64,000 nt of DNA, taken from positions 14,389,472-14,453,471 of the forward strand of contig CM042179.1 of NCBI GenBank assembly GCA_023376005.1. The letters are read 5' to 3'. Of the stretch, positions 1 through 9,562 are shown piece after piece (the stretch's first letter is position 1; every line of letters starts with the position of its first letter). The stretch comes from Doryteuthis pealeii. Its lineage: Eukaryota > Mollusca > Cephalopoda > Myopsida > Loliginidae. A program made the position numbers and the translations under genes. Under the pieces are notes generated by a model. The model ran no database searches. It saw only the letters and a program-made list of their open reading frames with translations, and was not told the origin of the DNA.

Positions 1-74
1 CACACACATGTGTGTGTGCATTAAGATTATAATGTGGATATGTATAAAAACCGATACACTCATACAAACATAAA

Positions 75-76
75 TT

Positions 77-144
<68 letters not shown>
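75..144. repeat. (TA)n(TG)n microsatellite
   Basis: A TA run passes directly into about 25 TG repeats, followed by a short GA-rich tail. It is a simple repeat with no coding signal. Bases 145-700 beyond it are AT-rich and show only ATAG-type short repeats near 640-660; I see no gene or element there. Confidence 0.95.
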
Positions 145-149
<5 letters not shown>

Positions 150-707
150 GAGAGGGAGAGAGTAATTGAGAATTTACAAAGATTTTCAACATTTTCTCAT
201 TTAAAGATTTTTTTTTTATATAGTGAATTAAGTCTATACTTTTAAAAAAATTTAACATAGAATTTTTCCCAGGCCTGATATAGACATAAACGTGTATTTT
301 GTATATTTACGTACTTATATATGTACGTGCATATCCAAAATACAAGTTTTCATATACATATAAACGTATACTTATATATGTATGCCTTTATGCATATTAA
401 AATTAGTTAGCTTGGATTTTCATAAGTAATTTTTTACTTCTGCTAACACTTTGAATTATTCTATGAACTAATATAAAGAAAATTAATGCATTTTTGTGTG
501 TATGTATGCGTTGTATAGCAATTTTATAACTTATAAAGTATTTTGTAACTTATTGGATAATCAACAATATTATAATTATAAATGTTATTTCATAAGACTT
601 TTTCTTTGTCTTCTCGATATTGAATTAATTTAAATACTGAATAGATAAATAGATAGATAGAGAGGGAGTAATGAGATAGATTGACTGACAGACAGAAAGG
701 TAATGAA

Positions 708-709
<2 letters not shown>

Positions 710-761
<52 letters not shown>
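710..761. repeat. (TA)n microsatellite
   Basis: Uninterrupted TA dinucleotides over about 52 bases, next to GATA/GACA-type short repeats on the left. Tetranucleotide ATGT repeats follow at about 900-940. Apparent reading frames here are Ile-Tyr shadows of the repeat. Confidence 0.95.
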
Positions 762-767
<6 letters not shown>

Positions 768-1444
768 AGGGGGAAAACGGGAGAGGGATATAGAAACATA
801 TATAGAAAGGAATAAATATAAATATATTATCATCGTAATCTATGTTAATTACCCTCACTCACCACACACGCACATATACGTACATAGATTCATACACGTT
901 TGTATGTACGCATGTATGTATGTATGTATGTACGCATGCTAAGGGAAAAACAAGGGAGCGAAAGAAGGTACTGATTAGGAAAAGATAACTCGTATTTTAT
1001 TATCATTTAATTATTTTTTTATGTTTACGATTAGAGGGAGATAATTCACGTCTTCTGCTGACTTCTGCAGCCTATCTCGTCCAAGCATAAACCGTTTGTA
1101 TATGCTTGATCGCTGTGTTATATTTGTGCGTGATGAAAAATGCAATAATATGCGAGAAGACAAATGTGATTAATTTCAAATATCACCAATAAGCTTGATA
1201 AACGCGCTACTAAATTAAGCGTGTATTAATGTACCTATATACATTACTGAAAGTTTGAATTTAAGTTTCTTTTCATTTGTTTAACGACATACCAATCCAT
1301 TATGGGTTATTTAATACTAAAATTTCATACAAATAATTTACACACAATTATATGGTTTAAAGTATTCCTGTCTGATACTAATAATTTATACAGGAATTAT
1401 ATGCTATTTCTCTGAATGTTTGAGATGAGGCTTGATGATTAGAA

Positions 1445-1546
1445 TTATCTGCGTTATTCGGACTATTGTCCTCGTCTTCATTGTTATCCGAAACGTTGTA
1501 CAGATAACAAACAAGATGAGGAAAATAGTCCGAATAACGCAGATAA
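1445..1546. repeat. Foldback repeat with 46-bp arms
   Basis: Bases 1445-1490 are the near-perfect reverse complement of 1501-1546, around a 10-base loop. The arm (TTATTCGGACTATTGTCCTC core) is the same sequence family that forms the arms of the larger foldback elements near 12.2-13.0 kb and the solo copies near 18.5 and 19.0 kb. This looks like a minimal copy of that non-autonomous element. Bases 941-1440 to its left show no recognised feature. Confidence 0.75.
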
Positions 1547-1583
1547 TACTAGGAATTATATGGTTTCAAGTTACTATTCCCAT

Positions 1584-1584
<1 letters not shown>

Positions 1585-1675
<91 letters not shown>
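1585..1675. repeat. (AAT)n microsatellite
   Basis: About 30 uninterrupted AAT units. It abuts a degraded LINE coding fragment that starts at about 1676. AAT tails are typical of some non-LTR retrotransposons, so the run may have begun as a retroelement tail and expanded. Confidence 0.95.
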
Positions 1676-1676
<1 letters not shown>

Positions 1677-2208
1677 GATGAAACAGTTCATTACATTATA
1701 AGAAAATGCAGAAAACTAGCACAAAAGGAATATAAGAGCAGGTATGATTGGGCGAGGAAGATGAGCCTCTGAGAACTGTGCAAAAGTCTATTGTTTGATG
1801 ATACTAATGAAGGATATCTGTCCCGGAAAATGAAACGCATAAGATTCTCTGGGACATAGGAATACAAACGGATCACCCAATCTACGCTTGAAGACCAGAC
1901 CTAGTTTTAATTAACAATATGAAAAGAACTTATTACTCATTTATTGGATCTTGCCATTCTAGCAGACCACATAGTGAAAATAAATGATGAAAAAATGGAA
2001 AAATACATAGATCTTGCCTGAGAGCTAAAACATGAAGGCGACCGTGATACCCATTGTAGTTGGAGCCTTGGGGATAATCTCCAACGACTGGGTGAATTGG
2101 AGAGCATCCAGATCACCTCACTGATAAAATCAGAATACTTAGACGAGTCCTGGAGATCCGAAGAGATTTGCTGTCACTCCAGTTAAAAATATCGGTTAGA
2201 GATGGTGG

Positions 2209-2209
<1 letters not shown>
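1676..2209 (+). pseudogene. Non-LTR retrotransposon ORF, C-terminal tail remnant
   Basis: Translated on the + strand with several stops, this reads like the extreme C-terminal part of reverse-transcriptase polyproteins of the LINE type seen in many marine invertebrates. There is an ETVHYIIRKCRKLAQKEY-like segment with Cys/His spacing, then AQKEYKSRYDWARK, then IDLA.ELK and a motif related to GALG. At least four in-frame stops rule out function. The family assignment rests on motif recall; a protein search against cephalopod repeats would settle the clade. Confidence 0.5.

Positions 2210-2272
<63 letters not shown>
2210..2272. repeat. (AAT)n microsatellite
   Basis: About 20 AAT units lying between two LINE tail fragments in the same orientation. 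It ends directly at the sequence encoding DLARELKKL of the next fragment. Confidence 0.95.
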
Positions 2273-2273
<1 letters not shown>

Positions 2274-2520
2274 CTGGACCTTGCCAGAGAATTGAAAAAG
2301 CTGTGAAAAATGAGTCAAACTGATACCTATTGTAGTTGCTGCACTTGGAACGGTCCCAAAAAGCTTGGAAAAAAGACTGGATGATCTGGTAATCAGAGTA
2401 AGAATTGAAACCATCCAGACTACTGCATTACTACAATCGGCTAGAATACTCAGAAGCGTCCTGGAGACCTGAAGAGACTAGAGTGAAATACCACCAGCTA
2501 ATGCTGGTGTGAAAAACTAA
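2273..2520 (+). pseudogene. Second LINE C-terminal fragment
   Basis: The + strand encodes DLARELKKL, then a GTVPKSLEKRLDDL-like segment, then IRVRIETIQTTALLQSARIL. This is a recurring end of LINE polyproteins. It is broken by stops and a frame change, and truncated to about 80 codons. It lies head to tail with the fragment before it and the one after it. Confidence 0.55.
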
Positions 2521-2539
2521 CATGATAACAAGGCAACAC

Positions 2540-2900
2540 ATACAAATTCATAATAATGAAAAACATAGAATTTTCTTTGAGATAAAAATGGATCACCTTA
2601 TCCTAGTTAGAAGAAAAAAGAAAACTTGTCATCTGGTAGATTTTTCAGTTCCAATTGAGTTCATTGAGTGAAGATGAAGGAAAACAAAAAAGATATACAA
2701 ATACCGCAACCTTGCTAAAGAATTGAAAAAGCTGTGGAATATGTGGGTGATAGTTGTTGTTAGTGCTCTAGGAACAGTCCCCAAAAGCTTGGGAAATGAC
2801 GAGGAACTGGAAATCAGAAGAAGAATTGAAACCATCCAGAAAACAGCATTTCTAAAATCGGCTAGAATACTCAGAAGAGGTCTGGACACTTGTAACTGCA
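2540..2900 (+). pseudogene. Third LINE C-terminal fragment
   Basis: The longest intact stretch reads MKKLWNMWVIVVVSALGT and continues VPKSLGNDEELEIRRRIE and TIQKTAFLKSARILRRGL. It is the same LINE tail as the two preceding fragments, again lacking the reverse transcriptase domain. An open frame runs from 2723 to 2977, but only the first 60 or so codons match the family. Three fragments in tandem suggest repeated 5'-truncated insertions, or tandem duplication followed by decay. Confidence 0.55.
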
Positions 2901-3040
2901 CCCATCGCAGCAGAGTAAAACTGAACATTATTCATGGATCGAAAACTCAATTAAAAAATCAAGCCCACTTTACATAATCAAACTAAAAAACAATGTTATC
3001 AATATTTCCTGTTATTTACTGAAGTTTTCTTGTCCTAGGT

Positions 3041-3368
3041 TTCTTCTTCTAAGTATTAACCAGGATAATCTTCTAAGTACTGACTAGTACCCTTCTAAGT
3101 ACTGATGCGTACTCTTCTAAGTTCTGGCCAGGATACTCTTCTAAGTACTGGCCAGTACTCTTCTAAGTACTGATCTGTATTCTTCTAAGTACTGACCAAT
3201 ATGCTATGTACTGAAAAGTATTCTTCTAAGTACCGACCAGTATTCTAAGTACTGATCAGTATTTTTTAAGTACTAACCAGTACTCTAAATAATGACCAGT
3301 ATTCTTCTAAGTACTGTCCTGTACTCTAAGTATTGATCATCATTCTTCTAAGTACTGAGCAGTATTCG
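3041..3368. repeat. 22-24 bp minisatellite
   Basis: About 14-15 diverged tandem units of TTCTAAGTACTGACCAGTA type. Many units contain the AGTACT hexamer and vary at the CCAG/TCAG/TCTG positions. No protein frame persists. Confidence 0.9.
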
Positions 3369-3502
3369 AAAATAGCAAGAATGTAGCAAAAATCTTAGGT
3401 TTCATTCAGCAAATAATGAAAGATACACAGAACAGAACTATTTATGGAAGGGAAAATTCCATTTCAGAAAGAAAAGAGGGAGTATATGAAAGATAACTAC
3501 TT

Positions 3503-3535
3503 GTACATACATACATACATACATACATACATACG
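3503..3535. repeat. (CATA)n microsatellite
   Basis: About eight CATA units. A short GGGATCAAAAAGCTTT segment after it resembles a decayed mariner-type end, but it has no partner. Confidence 0.9.
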
Positions 3536-3602
3536 AAGTGGGATCAAAAAGCTTTAATTAGAATTAAATTTAAAATTCAAATGTAGACATGTACACGTCT
3601 GC

Positions 3603-3890
3603 GTATCCTATATAATAAAAGGATAATGTTTAGTTGTTTAGATTACTGTCTATATGTGCACACAGCTGGGTAACTTATATAATAAAGGGGATGTCTAGTC
3701 GTCTAGAACACAGTCTATATATACACACAACTGAGCATCCTATATAATAAAGTAATGATGTCTAGTCGTCTAGAACACAGTCTATATATACACACAACTG
3801 AGCATCCTATATAATAAAGTATTGATGCCTAGTCGTCTAAATTACTGTCCATGCGTGCATAGAGCTGAGCAACTATAATAAAATGATTCT
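3603..3890. repeat. 67-bp tandem repeat
   Basis: Four to five units start with CCTATATAATAAAG and contain GTCTAGTCGTCTAGA followed by an ACACAGTCTATATATACACA segment. The two best units are 67 bp apart (CATCC at 3736 and 3803). I do not recognise the family. Bases 3890-4180 beyond it show nothing I can assign. Confidence 0.85.
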
Positions 3891-4199
3891 GTTTAGACAG
3901 CTACGAAAAGGCCAGTCTTCCTACACTTTTAATGAAATGTTTTGGTAAAATTCTGAATTGTGCGAGTACAATATCCTCCATATTCTAATGACCTAACTCT
4001 GTGCGAGTTTTGCTTGGTTGAAAACACACCTCACAGGAAAGAATAGAGGGTGCGAAAAACATTAAAGAAATACGACGATGAGCTGCATCGTCATATTTTT
4101 CAATATATCAAATGAGGAGTTTCAGAAACGCTTTAGCCAATAGAAAAAAATGTGTGTTGAATTTGAAATCGACTATTTCAAAGCAAATTGATCTTTTAT

Positions 4200-4400
4200 T
4201 AATTATCAGTTTCTGTCTTAGCAAAAGTAGCTTTTGTTCGATATTTTGAACAGGTCTTGTATTTTGAAGTTCATTTCTGTCTTGGTAAATACAGCTTCAG
4301 TCTCAGCCTGTTTTGAAGAAAATTAACGTTTCATTCATTATTCATTTCTGTCTTGCTAAATGCAGCTTCATTCTCAATACTTTTTAAACGCAATAATCAT
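4200..4400. repeat. Decayed MITE-like repeats
   Basis: Three partial copies of a TTTCTGTCTTGGTAAATAC motif recur at about 4210, 4275 and 4350, next to GTCTTGTATTTTGAA. The same words occur in the mariner-type terminal repeat cluster at 15531-16140, so these are probably degraded relatives of it. From 4400 to 5000 the sequence is AT-rich with no supported gene. Confidence 0.35.
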
Positions 4401-5002
4401 ATATAAAAATAATGAGAGTTTTCGTAATATATAAATTACAATTACAGAAACTAGTATTTTTAATATTAGGTTGTTTGTTTTTTTTTTTTGTTAACTTAGA
4501 ATTCAACTAGACAATCAGAGTAATATTTTGTTTTTATATCCAACAAGTTCAATTGTCAAAAATTGTAAAAAAAAAAAGTATTAGTTAAACTTTTATTGAT
4601 TTTAATTTATTTGTCCATGGAAGTGTTCTAACTCGAGTATCAGAGTTAACAGGTAAATAATAGGAGGAAACACAACGTGTATTAAAGATAGGGAGAAAGA
4701 TTTACAAATCAAAGATACTAGGTTAACAGAGTTATTAGCAATTGGTAGGTTAGAATTAACAAGTCCCATAAGATGTCGTTGTTTCTCTTTTGCGGTTTCG
4801 TCAAACATTATATATAGGAAAAACAAACGATTCCATTCTCATTATTTAGGTACTATATGATATAAAATAAAAAGCCAAAGAAAAAATAATTTCTGTTATG
4901 TACTTCAGTTGCATAATCTGTAAAGACATTAACATCAGTAAAACTGAATTCTTGCATTCACAAAAGATCCGATGATAGGCTTTAAAAGTTGTCATTACTA
5001 TT

Positions 5003-5803
5003 AGGTTGTTACAGAAATAATGGCCAATTGAAGTGCTCGGTTTTGACATGTCATTTTAACATAGAATTTGTTGTTTATTTCAGGTGAATTTTTGCATATA
5101 TAATAATTAATGTGTGCTCAAAAATAAAATTTAATTTATTTTTAGATAGAAAGTATTTTTTTTAAATAGGGGCCTTCAAATATGAACGTGCCTAAACATG
5201 ACCTTCGCCTTCTTATGTTGCATGAGTTCAAGCTTGGGCACAATGCCTCCGAAACTGCTGCCAATATCAACAAAGCATGGGAGATAAAATCCACAGGTGA
5301 TCAGACTGTACGAAGGTGGTTCCAGAAATTCCGCAGTGGAGATGAGAGTCTTGAAAATGAAGAAGGTAGAGGACGGACATGCAGTCTTGACAATGAACAA
5401 TTGCAGGCAGTTGTTGAGCAAAATCAACGACAAAGTGTCATAGAAATGTCTCAGACACTTGGTGTCAGCATTGCAACAGTTTCCCGCTATTTACAGAGTA
5501 TTGGAAAGGTGAAAAAGCTCTATAAATGGGTTCCTCATGAGTTCAATGAGCACCAAAAACTTAGGCGGTTTGAAGTGTGCACGATGCTCTGTTTGCGTAA
5601 CACCAATGACCCTTTTCCTGACCGAATAGTCACTTGTGACGAAAAGTGGATCCTTTAAAAAGTGTATCATTTTTTGTCAATACAATGATTTGTTTTTGAA
5701 CCATAGTTAGCAAACTATTTCGCGAACCATCATTTCTATAGCAATTTCGATTATCACTGGGCACTTCAAATTCTTTATCTTGCTCCTTATTAAGCTAAAT
5801 TTA
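5003..5803 (+). mobile_element. Mariner element, internally deleted, copy 1
   Basis: A mariner-type DNA transposon. The 5' end begins TTAGGTTGTTACAGAAATAA after a TA. A degraded inverted match to this end (CACTTCAA core, ending CTAA) lies at about 5755-5803. Between them is the N-terminal half of a transposase that stops at 5658, after which about 100 bases of AT-rich sequence replace the rest of the gene. At about 800 bp against the usual 1.3 kb, the element is non-autonomous. It opens block A and is repeated at 49549-50300 (reverse) and 50301-51080 (forward). Confidence 0.75.
5182..5658 (+). pseudogene. Mariner transposase, N-terminal half
   Basis: A 158-residue open frame with clear mariner features. 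A first helix-turn-helix covers residues 8-50 (HEFKLGHNASETAANIN, then TVRRWFQKFRSGDESLEN). A GRGR linker lies at 62-65, and a second DNA-binding helix-turn-helix at about 84-110. WVPHEF is at 116-121 and the first catalytic aspartate is Asp153 in VTCDEKWIL. It resembles the SETMAR/Hsmar1 type of N-terminus. The frame ends right after this motif, so the second and third aspartates are missing and the protein cannot catalyse transposition. It could at most bind ends. The start lies in a weak context but matches the usual mariner N-terminus length. The later copies in the window carry frameshifts in this gene. Confidence 0.85.
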
Positions 5804-5816
5804 GAAAATGTCAATA

Positions 5817-6075
5817 TATATATTTACCCAACCCTCCCTCCTTGTGTGACACAAATTCAATTTTAAAGCTGGGTTTAACAGGTTTGATTTCAGAGTTTCC
5901 CTTCTCCTAGACCGTTTGCCACACAGAGATTAAATGTCCCATAGCTGGAGGGAGAATATTTGGATTCATAACTTACCCATGGGTTTTAGCACTATGGGAA
6001 AGGCAAATAGCCTCACTTAATATTTGAGCTTGGTTCTCCGTGTCCATTTCCTACGATGATAACTCTTGCAGCACA
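5817..6075 (-). mobile_element. tRNA-derived SINE (approx. 260 bp family)
   Basis: On the minus strand this matches the SINE at 19435-19700: a TTTCACTTAGCGCTA-like segment, CTCCCTCCAGCTATGGG, a GGCAAACGGTCTAGGAGAAG block and a tail ending near GGTTGGGTAAATA. It is diverged from that copy by substitutions and small indels. Bases 6076-6600 after it hold an ATGG run (6260-6280) and nothing else I can assign. Confidence 0.7.
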
Positions 6076-6625
6076 TACATAATATAACAGATTAGAACAC
6101 TTCAGCATAATAGAGACATAATAATGATTGAGACATAATACATTATTGGACATGAAAGAAAACTGCGTATCTTATTGTGTTCCAAAAGTTGTTCAAACTA
6201 AATAATTACTGTTACCTTAATTTTCTGAGCAATCCATTCTTTAGTATGTCTAAATCCGAATGGATGGATGGATGGATGGGTCTTGCTTCGGAGTTTCTTT
6301 TCTACTTCGTATCTATCAATCTGATCTTTTACAGATGAGAACAGTAAAAAAAAAAAGAAACGGCGAAAAATATGGTGGAAAAATATACTTACCAGTTCTA
6401 GACATTTTGCAAATTCTCAGAGTATCTCTTCTAAGAGATTCCATATTTTATACAACTCTCCATTGTTTTCTTGCTAAGCCCCTAACTGTATTTAATGATG
6501 TATATTGTCTGATATTTTAAATTTGAATTAAGTGCCGAAAAAGTAGTTAGAATTGAATCCAAAATGTTTTATGCTGCTATCACTGACCCCTCCTCTTTAA
6601 AAAAAAAAAATAAACGTTCGTTTTT

Positions 6626-6697
6626 TAGAAGAAGAAGAAGAAGAAGAAGAAGAAGAAGAAGAAGAAGAAGAAGAAGAAGAAGAAGAAGAAGAAGAAA

Positions 6698-6730
<33 letters not shown>

Positions 6731-6731
6731 G
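6626..6731. repeat. (GAA)n(CAA)n compound microsatellite
   Basis: About 23 GAA units are followed by a short A run and about 10 CAA units. The same compound repeat recurs at 48590-48690 (reverse) and 51953-52048 (forward), where the unit counts differ. Confidence 0.95.
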
Positions 6732-6840
6732 TAAAAGATGAAGATTAAAAAGAAGAGGATGTAGTGTGTTTTTGTACATGAATATATAAGCATATTGTGA
6801 TGAGAACGAGGCATTAACAAGAATATAATGGTAATTCATG

Positions 6841-7394
6841 TACGAGGGTATGTCAAAAAGTAATGCCATTTTCTTTATTTCATGTGAAGGTTTTATTTAT
6901 TTATAAAACTAAGGCTTACATTGAAACCCTAATGACTCTCAGAGCAAGAATCTGACGAGCAAGACCGAACTTGCCAATCGACAATGTCCTCTTTCTGCCT
7001 GACAATGCTCGACCACACACAAGCATCATGACAAGGGAGAAAATCGCCTCATTCAGGTGCACAACTTTACCGCTTCCTCCATACTCCCCGGATTTAGCGC
7101 CTTCAGACTATTATCTCTTCAGTCCCGTAAAAGAAGGTTTTTAGAAGCGAACATGAAGTGAAATCTGTAGTGAAAAAGTGGCCCAAAAAACAGTCTATAG
7201 AATTCTACGGGACAGGGATACATGCTCTCATTCGAAGGTGGAACATCGTTAATCAAAGAAACATTGATTATGTGAAGAAGTAGGGATGTGATCCACAGAG
7301 GACCAGTTTCATTATGATGTATGATACATGATCCTATGTTGGTAATTATACCTGTCCTAAACAAAAGGGCATTACGTTTTGATAACCCTTATAT
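6841..7394 (+). mobile_element. Second mariner element, internally deleted
   Basis: Both ends are visible: TACGAGGGTATGTCAAAAAG at the left, and its inverted counterpart ending CAAAACGTAATGCCC (read on the minus strand) at the right. The body keeps only the C-terminal half of a transposase. The terminal repeats differ from those of the element at 5003-5803, so this is a different mariner lineage, not the missing half of that one. Copies lie at 47919-48486 (reverse) and 52158-52738 (forward). Confidence 0.75.
6965..7290 (+). pseudogene. Mariner transposase, C-terminal catalytic part
   Basis: The reading NLPIDNVLFLPDNARPH contains the second catalytic aspartate (codon at 7001). YSPDLAPSDYYLF contains the third (codon at 7106). 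There are exactly 34 residues between the two aspartates, which is the DD34D signature of mariner. A 17-base deletion near 7155, relative to the copies at 48.1 and 52.5 kb, shifts the frame after KEGF. The N-terminal DNA-binding part and the first aspartate are absent. It is non-functional. Confidence 0.85.
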
Positions 7395-7592
7395 ATAAAG
7401 GTTGTCTATTCAATTTCAAACGTAACCATTCTTTGTGTTTTCGTATCAATATCCAGTTAGGATAACTCTTTAAGACAACTAGAAGGAAGCAGAAAAATAC
7501 GGTTAGATTGATTACAATCTTAACTGATATTACTTGCGTACGTATCTTATTAAGTACAGTGATCGACAGAGATTTTGGTAAAAATGATTCTA

Positions 7593-8160
7593 GGTTTGGT
7601 TTGGTTGGTTGGGTTTTACGGCATTGGGTCATTTATGCCAAATACGTTTTTTTTGTAAGGTCCAGCTGCCAAGTGTGAAACCACCTGTATATCATTCCAG
7701 ATCTAGCTTCTATTGGTATTTAGTTATAGTGATAGGGGTTTAGTTATTTTTTTAAATCAAGTTTTCTGTTGAGGATTTGAACATCTAAAGAGTGTGTGGG
7801 TGATTTTTATAGGTCTAAGAACTTATATCCTTGATAGGAGGCCGGTTCTTTTCAAAAAGTTTAATATGCTCTTGGGATCTATTTTTCCAAATAGTTTGGA
7901 AAAATAGATCCCAAGAGCATAATAGTTTGTCCATGCTGTTAACATTTTAGAACTTTCTTCGAGTCTGGGAGATGTGTATGCCTTCAATCAGAATATGTTT
8001 TATTGTGTATCGGTTTCTACATGAACATTTAGGTGGGGGTTCTTCTTTTAGAATGAAGGAGTGGGTTAATCTAGTGTAGCCAATGCGTAGCCGGGTGATA
8101 GTGGTTTCTATTATTACGTCTATTCTCACCTTTGCAAAAGGAGTATTTGAAGAAGACATA
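7593..8160 (-). pseudogene. LINE 3' end: RNase H-side tail and 3' UTR
   Basis: On the minus strand, 8159-7947 encodes a segment with TRLRIGYTRLTHSFILKEE, then PPPKCSCRNRYTIKHILIEG. These motifs lie near the C-terminus of jockey/CR1-like polyproteins, downstream of the RNase H domain. The 3' UTR follows and ends in CCGTAAAACCCAACC plus CCAAA repeats at 7593, a typical end for such elements. A short perfect hairpin (7865-7921) sits in the UTR. The domain upstream of the fragment is missing (5' truncation). Copies lie at 47157-47728 (+) and 52925-53505 (-). Confidence 0.65.
7865..7921. repeat. Perfect 27-bp hairpin
   Basis: Arms 7865-7891 and 7895-7921 are perfect reverse complements around a 3-base loop. 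The arm contains CTCTTGGGATCTA. The structure is retained in both other copies of block A. Confidence 0.9.
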
Positions 8161-8254
8161 ATGATTTGTCTTCGAAATTTTAATTCCCACGTAAATGATA
8201 AGACGTCAGTTCATTCAATCTATTGCTATATATTCCTAATTTTCCTCGGACATC

Positions 8255-8365
8255 TCACGTAATGTAATCGTCAGCAAGCTAGAATTACAGAGCATTACTA
8301 ATGAGTTTGAATCTCACTGTGTGCCCCATACTTCCGGCCTAGTGTTACAACTTAGCTAAACTTAG
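8255..8365 (+). mobile_element. tRNA-derived SINE fragment
   Basis: The segment TGTAATCGTCAGCAAGCTAG, followed by GAGTTTGAATCTCACTGTG and GCCCCATACTTCCGGC, matches the SINE at 14712-14858 (A-box-like GTCAGCAAGC, B-box-like GTTTGAATC). It is diverged, and I do not see target-site duplications. Confidence 0.55.
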
Positions 8366-8439
8366 TAAATATTACCAATATTCCGCATATATTTTGTATT
8401 TTTCTCGATACAGTTACAAACTTCTAATTTCTAAGCTTA

Positions 8440-8477
8440 GATGATGATGATGATGTTCATGATGATGATGATGATGA
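8440..8477. repeat. (ATG)n microsatellite
   Basis: ATG/GAT trinucleotide run broken by one TTC. An interrupted ATC/ATG palindrome (about 8610-8640, ATCATTATCATGATCATGAT core) follows before the next LINE fragment. Confidence 0.9.
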
Positions 8478-8649
8478 CAAATAACGGTCCAATTAAATAC
8501 GAATAATTCTTAAACATATCTCTTTGAGCCTTAGATATAATTCTAATAGGTACTACAATTCCGGGTCAGAGTGGACCTTGGAGTAATGGCAATGAAGGCG
8601 TACTCTAAAATCATTATCATGATCATGATAATGATCATTATTATTATTA

Positions 8650-8868
8650 TTTTTCACTCCTTTGGAGATTTCACATCAGCGTTAGCTGATGGTCTTTCAC
8701 TGGAGTCTGAGTGACAGCTAGTCTCCTCAGGTCTCCAGGACTCTTCTGAGTATTCTGGCAGATTGCAGCAGTGCAGTGTTCTGAATGGTTTCAATTCTTC
8801 CTCTGATTTCCAAACTTTCCAAACCCTTTTCCAATCCTTTTGGGACCGTTCCAAGTGCCCCAAATACA
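8650..8868 (-). pseudogene. LINE C-terminal fragment (GALGTVPK type)
   Basis: The minus strand encodes VFGALGTVPKGLEKGLESLE, then IRGRIETIQNTALLQSARIL and RRVLET before a stop. This is the same LINE tail as at 2273-2520 but less decayed. An ATT run (8869-8939 on the + strand) cuts directly into the reading frame upstream of GALG, and an AAT-type tail follows the stop. Copies are at about 46445-46665 (+) and 54000-54225 (-). Confidence 0.6.

Positions 8869-8939
<71 letters not shown>
8869..8939. repeat. (ATT)n microsatellite
   Basis: About 24 ATT units. The matching places in the other copies of block A (about 46390-46440 and 54230-54295) are shorter and interrupted, so length differs strongly between copies. 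Bases 8940-9370 carry no recognised feature apart from T-rich sequence. Confidence 0.95.
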
Positions 8940-9523
8940 CTTGCAGATAAGCATCCTATTTATGAACAAGATGACCAGACCAACGGTGATAATTTTAATA
9001 CGAATTAATAATCAAAATAATTTTAGCAAAACAATATCAATGAGTAAATATTTAGACTTTTTATGTAGTTATTTATACATACTCATAGTTGGCATATCTT
9101 TGTTCGTGATTGTCGCATACATAATTATATACGTGTGCACGTACTTTTATATGTAAGTACGTTTACAAAAACAAAAGCTCATAATACACTTTATAATACA
9201 AAGACTTCAATCATTCTACGAATTTCCTTTATCTTTTTTTCACGGAATTATTCTACATTTAGGGTATTGTTTTTTTTGTTTTGTTTTTTCTTTCATTTTT
9301 ATTTTGAGACGTGCGATTGGGTCGCTTTCCCATATTTATTTCATTTATTTCTCTGTTATTGCTCTTTTTGCAAATGTCCCTTATCTGTCCGGTCACCGAC
9401 GGTGTCCCAGCTAATTTGCCCCACCCAGGTTCTCATTTACCTACTTATTCCCTTTACACATCAGATTATCCATCGAGGTCAGCTTAAAATTTAGGTGTTT
9501 ATATTGGCCGTAATGCACTTAAT

Positions 9524-9524
<1 letters not shown>

Positions 9525-9559
<35 letters not shown>
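9525..9559. repeat. (CA)n microsatellite
   Basis: About 17 CA units, followed by a TATG/TTCA-rich stretch (9590-9690) and T runs (9698-9725). Counterparts lie near 45770-45800 and 54876-54906. Confidence 0.95.

Positions 9560-9562
<3 letters not shown>

Noticed and set aside
590..942. Open frames of Ile-Tyr, His-Thr, Ser-Leu or poly-Ile repeats (also near 1560, 8785, 10449, 15340, 17607 and 24872)
   Set aside because: They are translations of TA, CA, CT and AAT microsatellites and have no other coding signal.
4602..4826. 74-codon minus-strand frame followed by an AATAAA
   Set aside because: Composition is AT-driven, there is no recognisable domain, and there is no second copy to test conservation. 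Too weak to call.
6260..6520. 86-codon + strand frame with an acceptor-like site before an internal ATG
   Set aside because: It starts in an ATGG microsatellite, contains an A run, and is disrupted in both other copies of block A.
9301..9494. Peptide with VTDGVPANLPHPGSHLPTY as a coding exon
   Set aside because: It looks protein-like, but no splice sites fit its frame, other frames are equally open, and the copies add no independent evidence because they are nearly identical.
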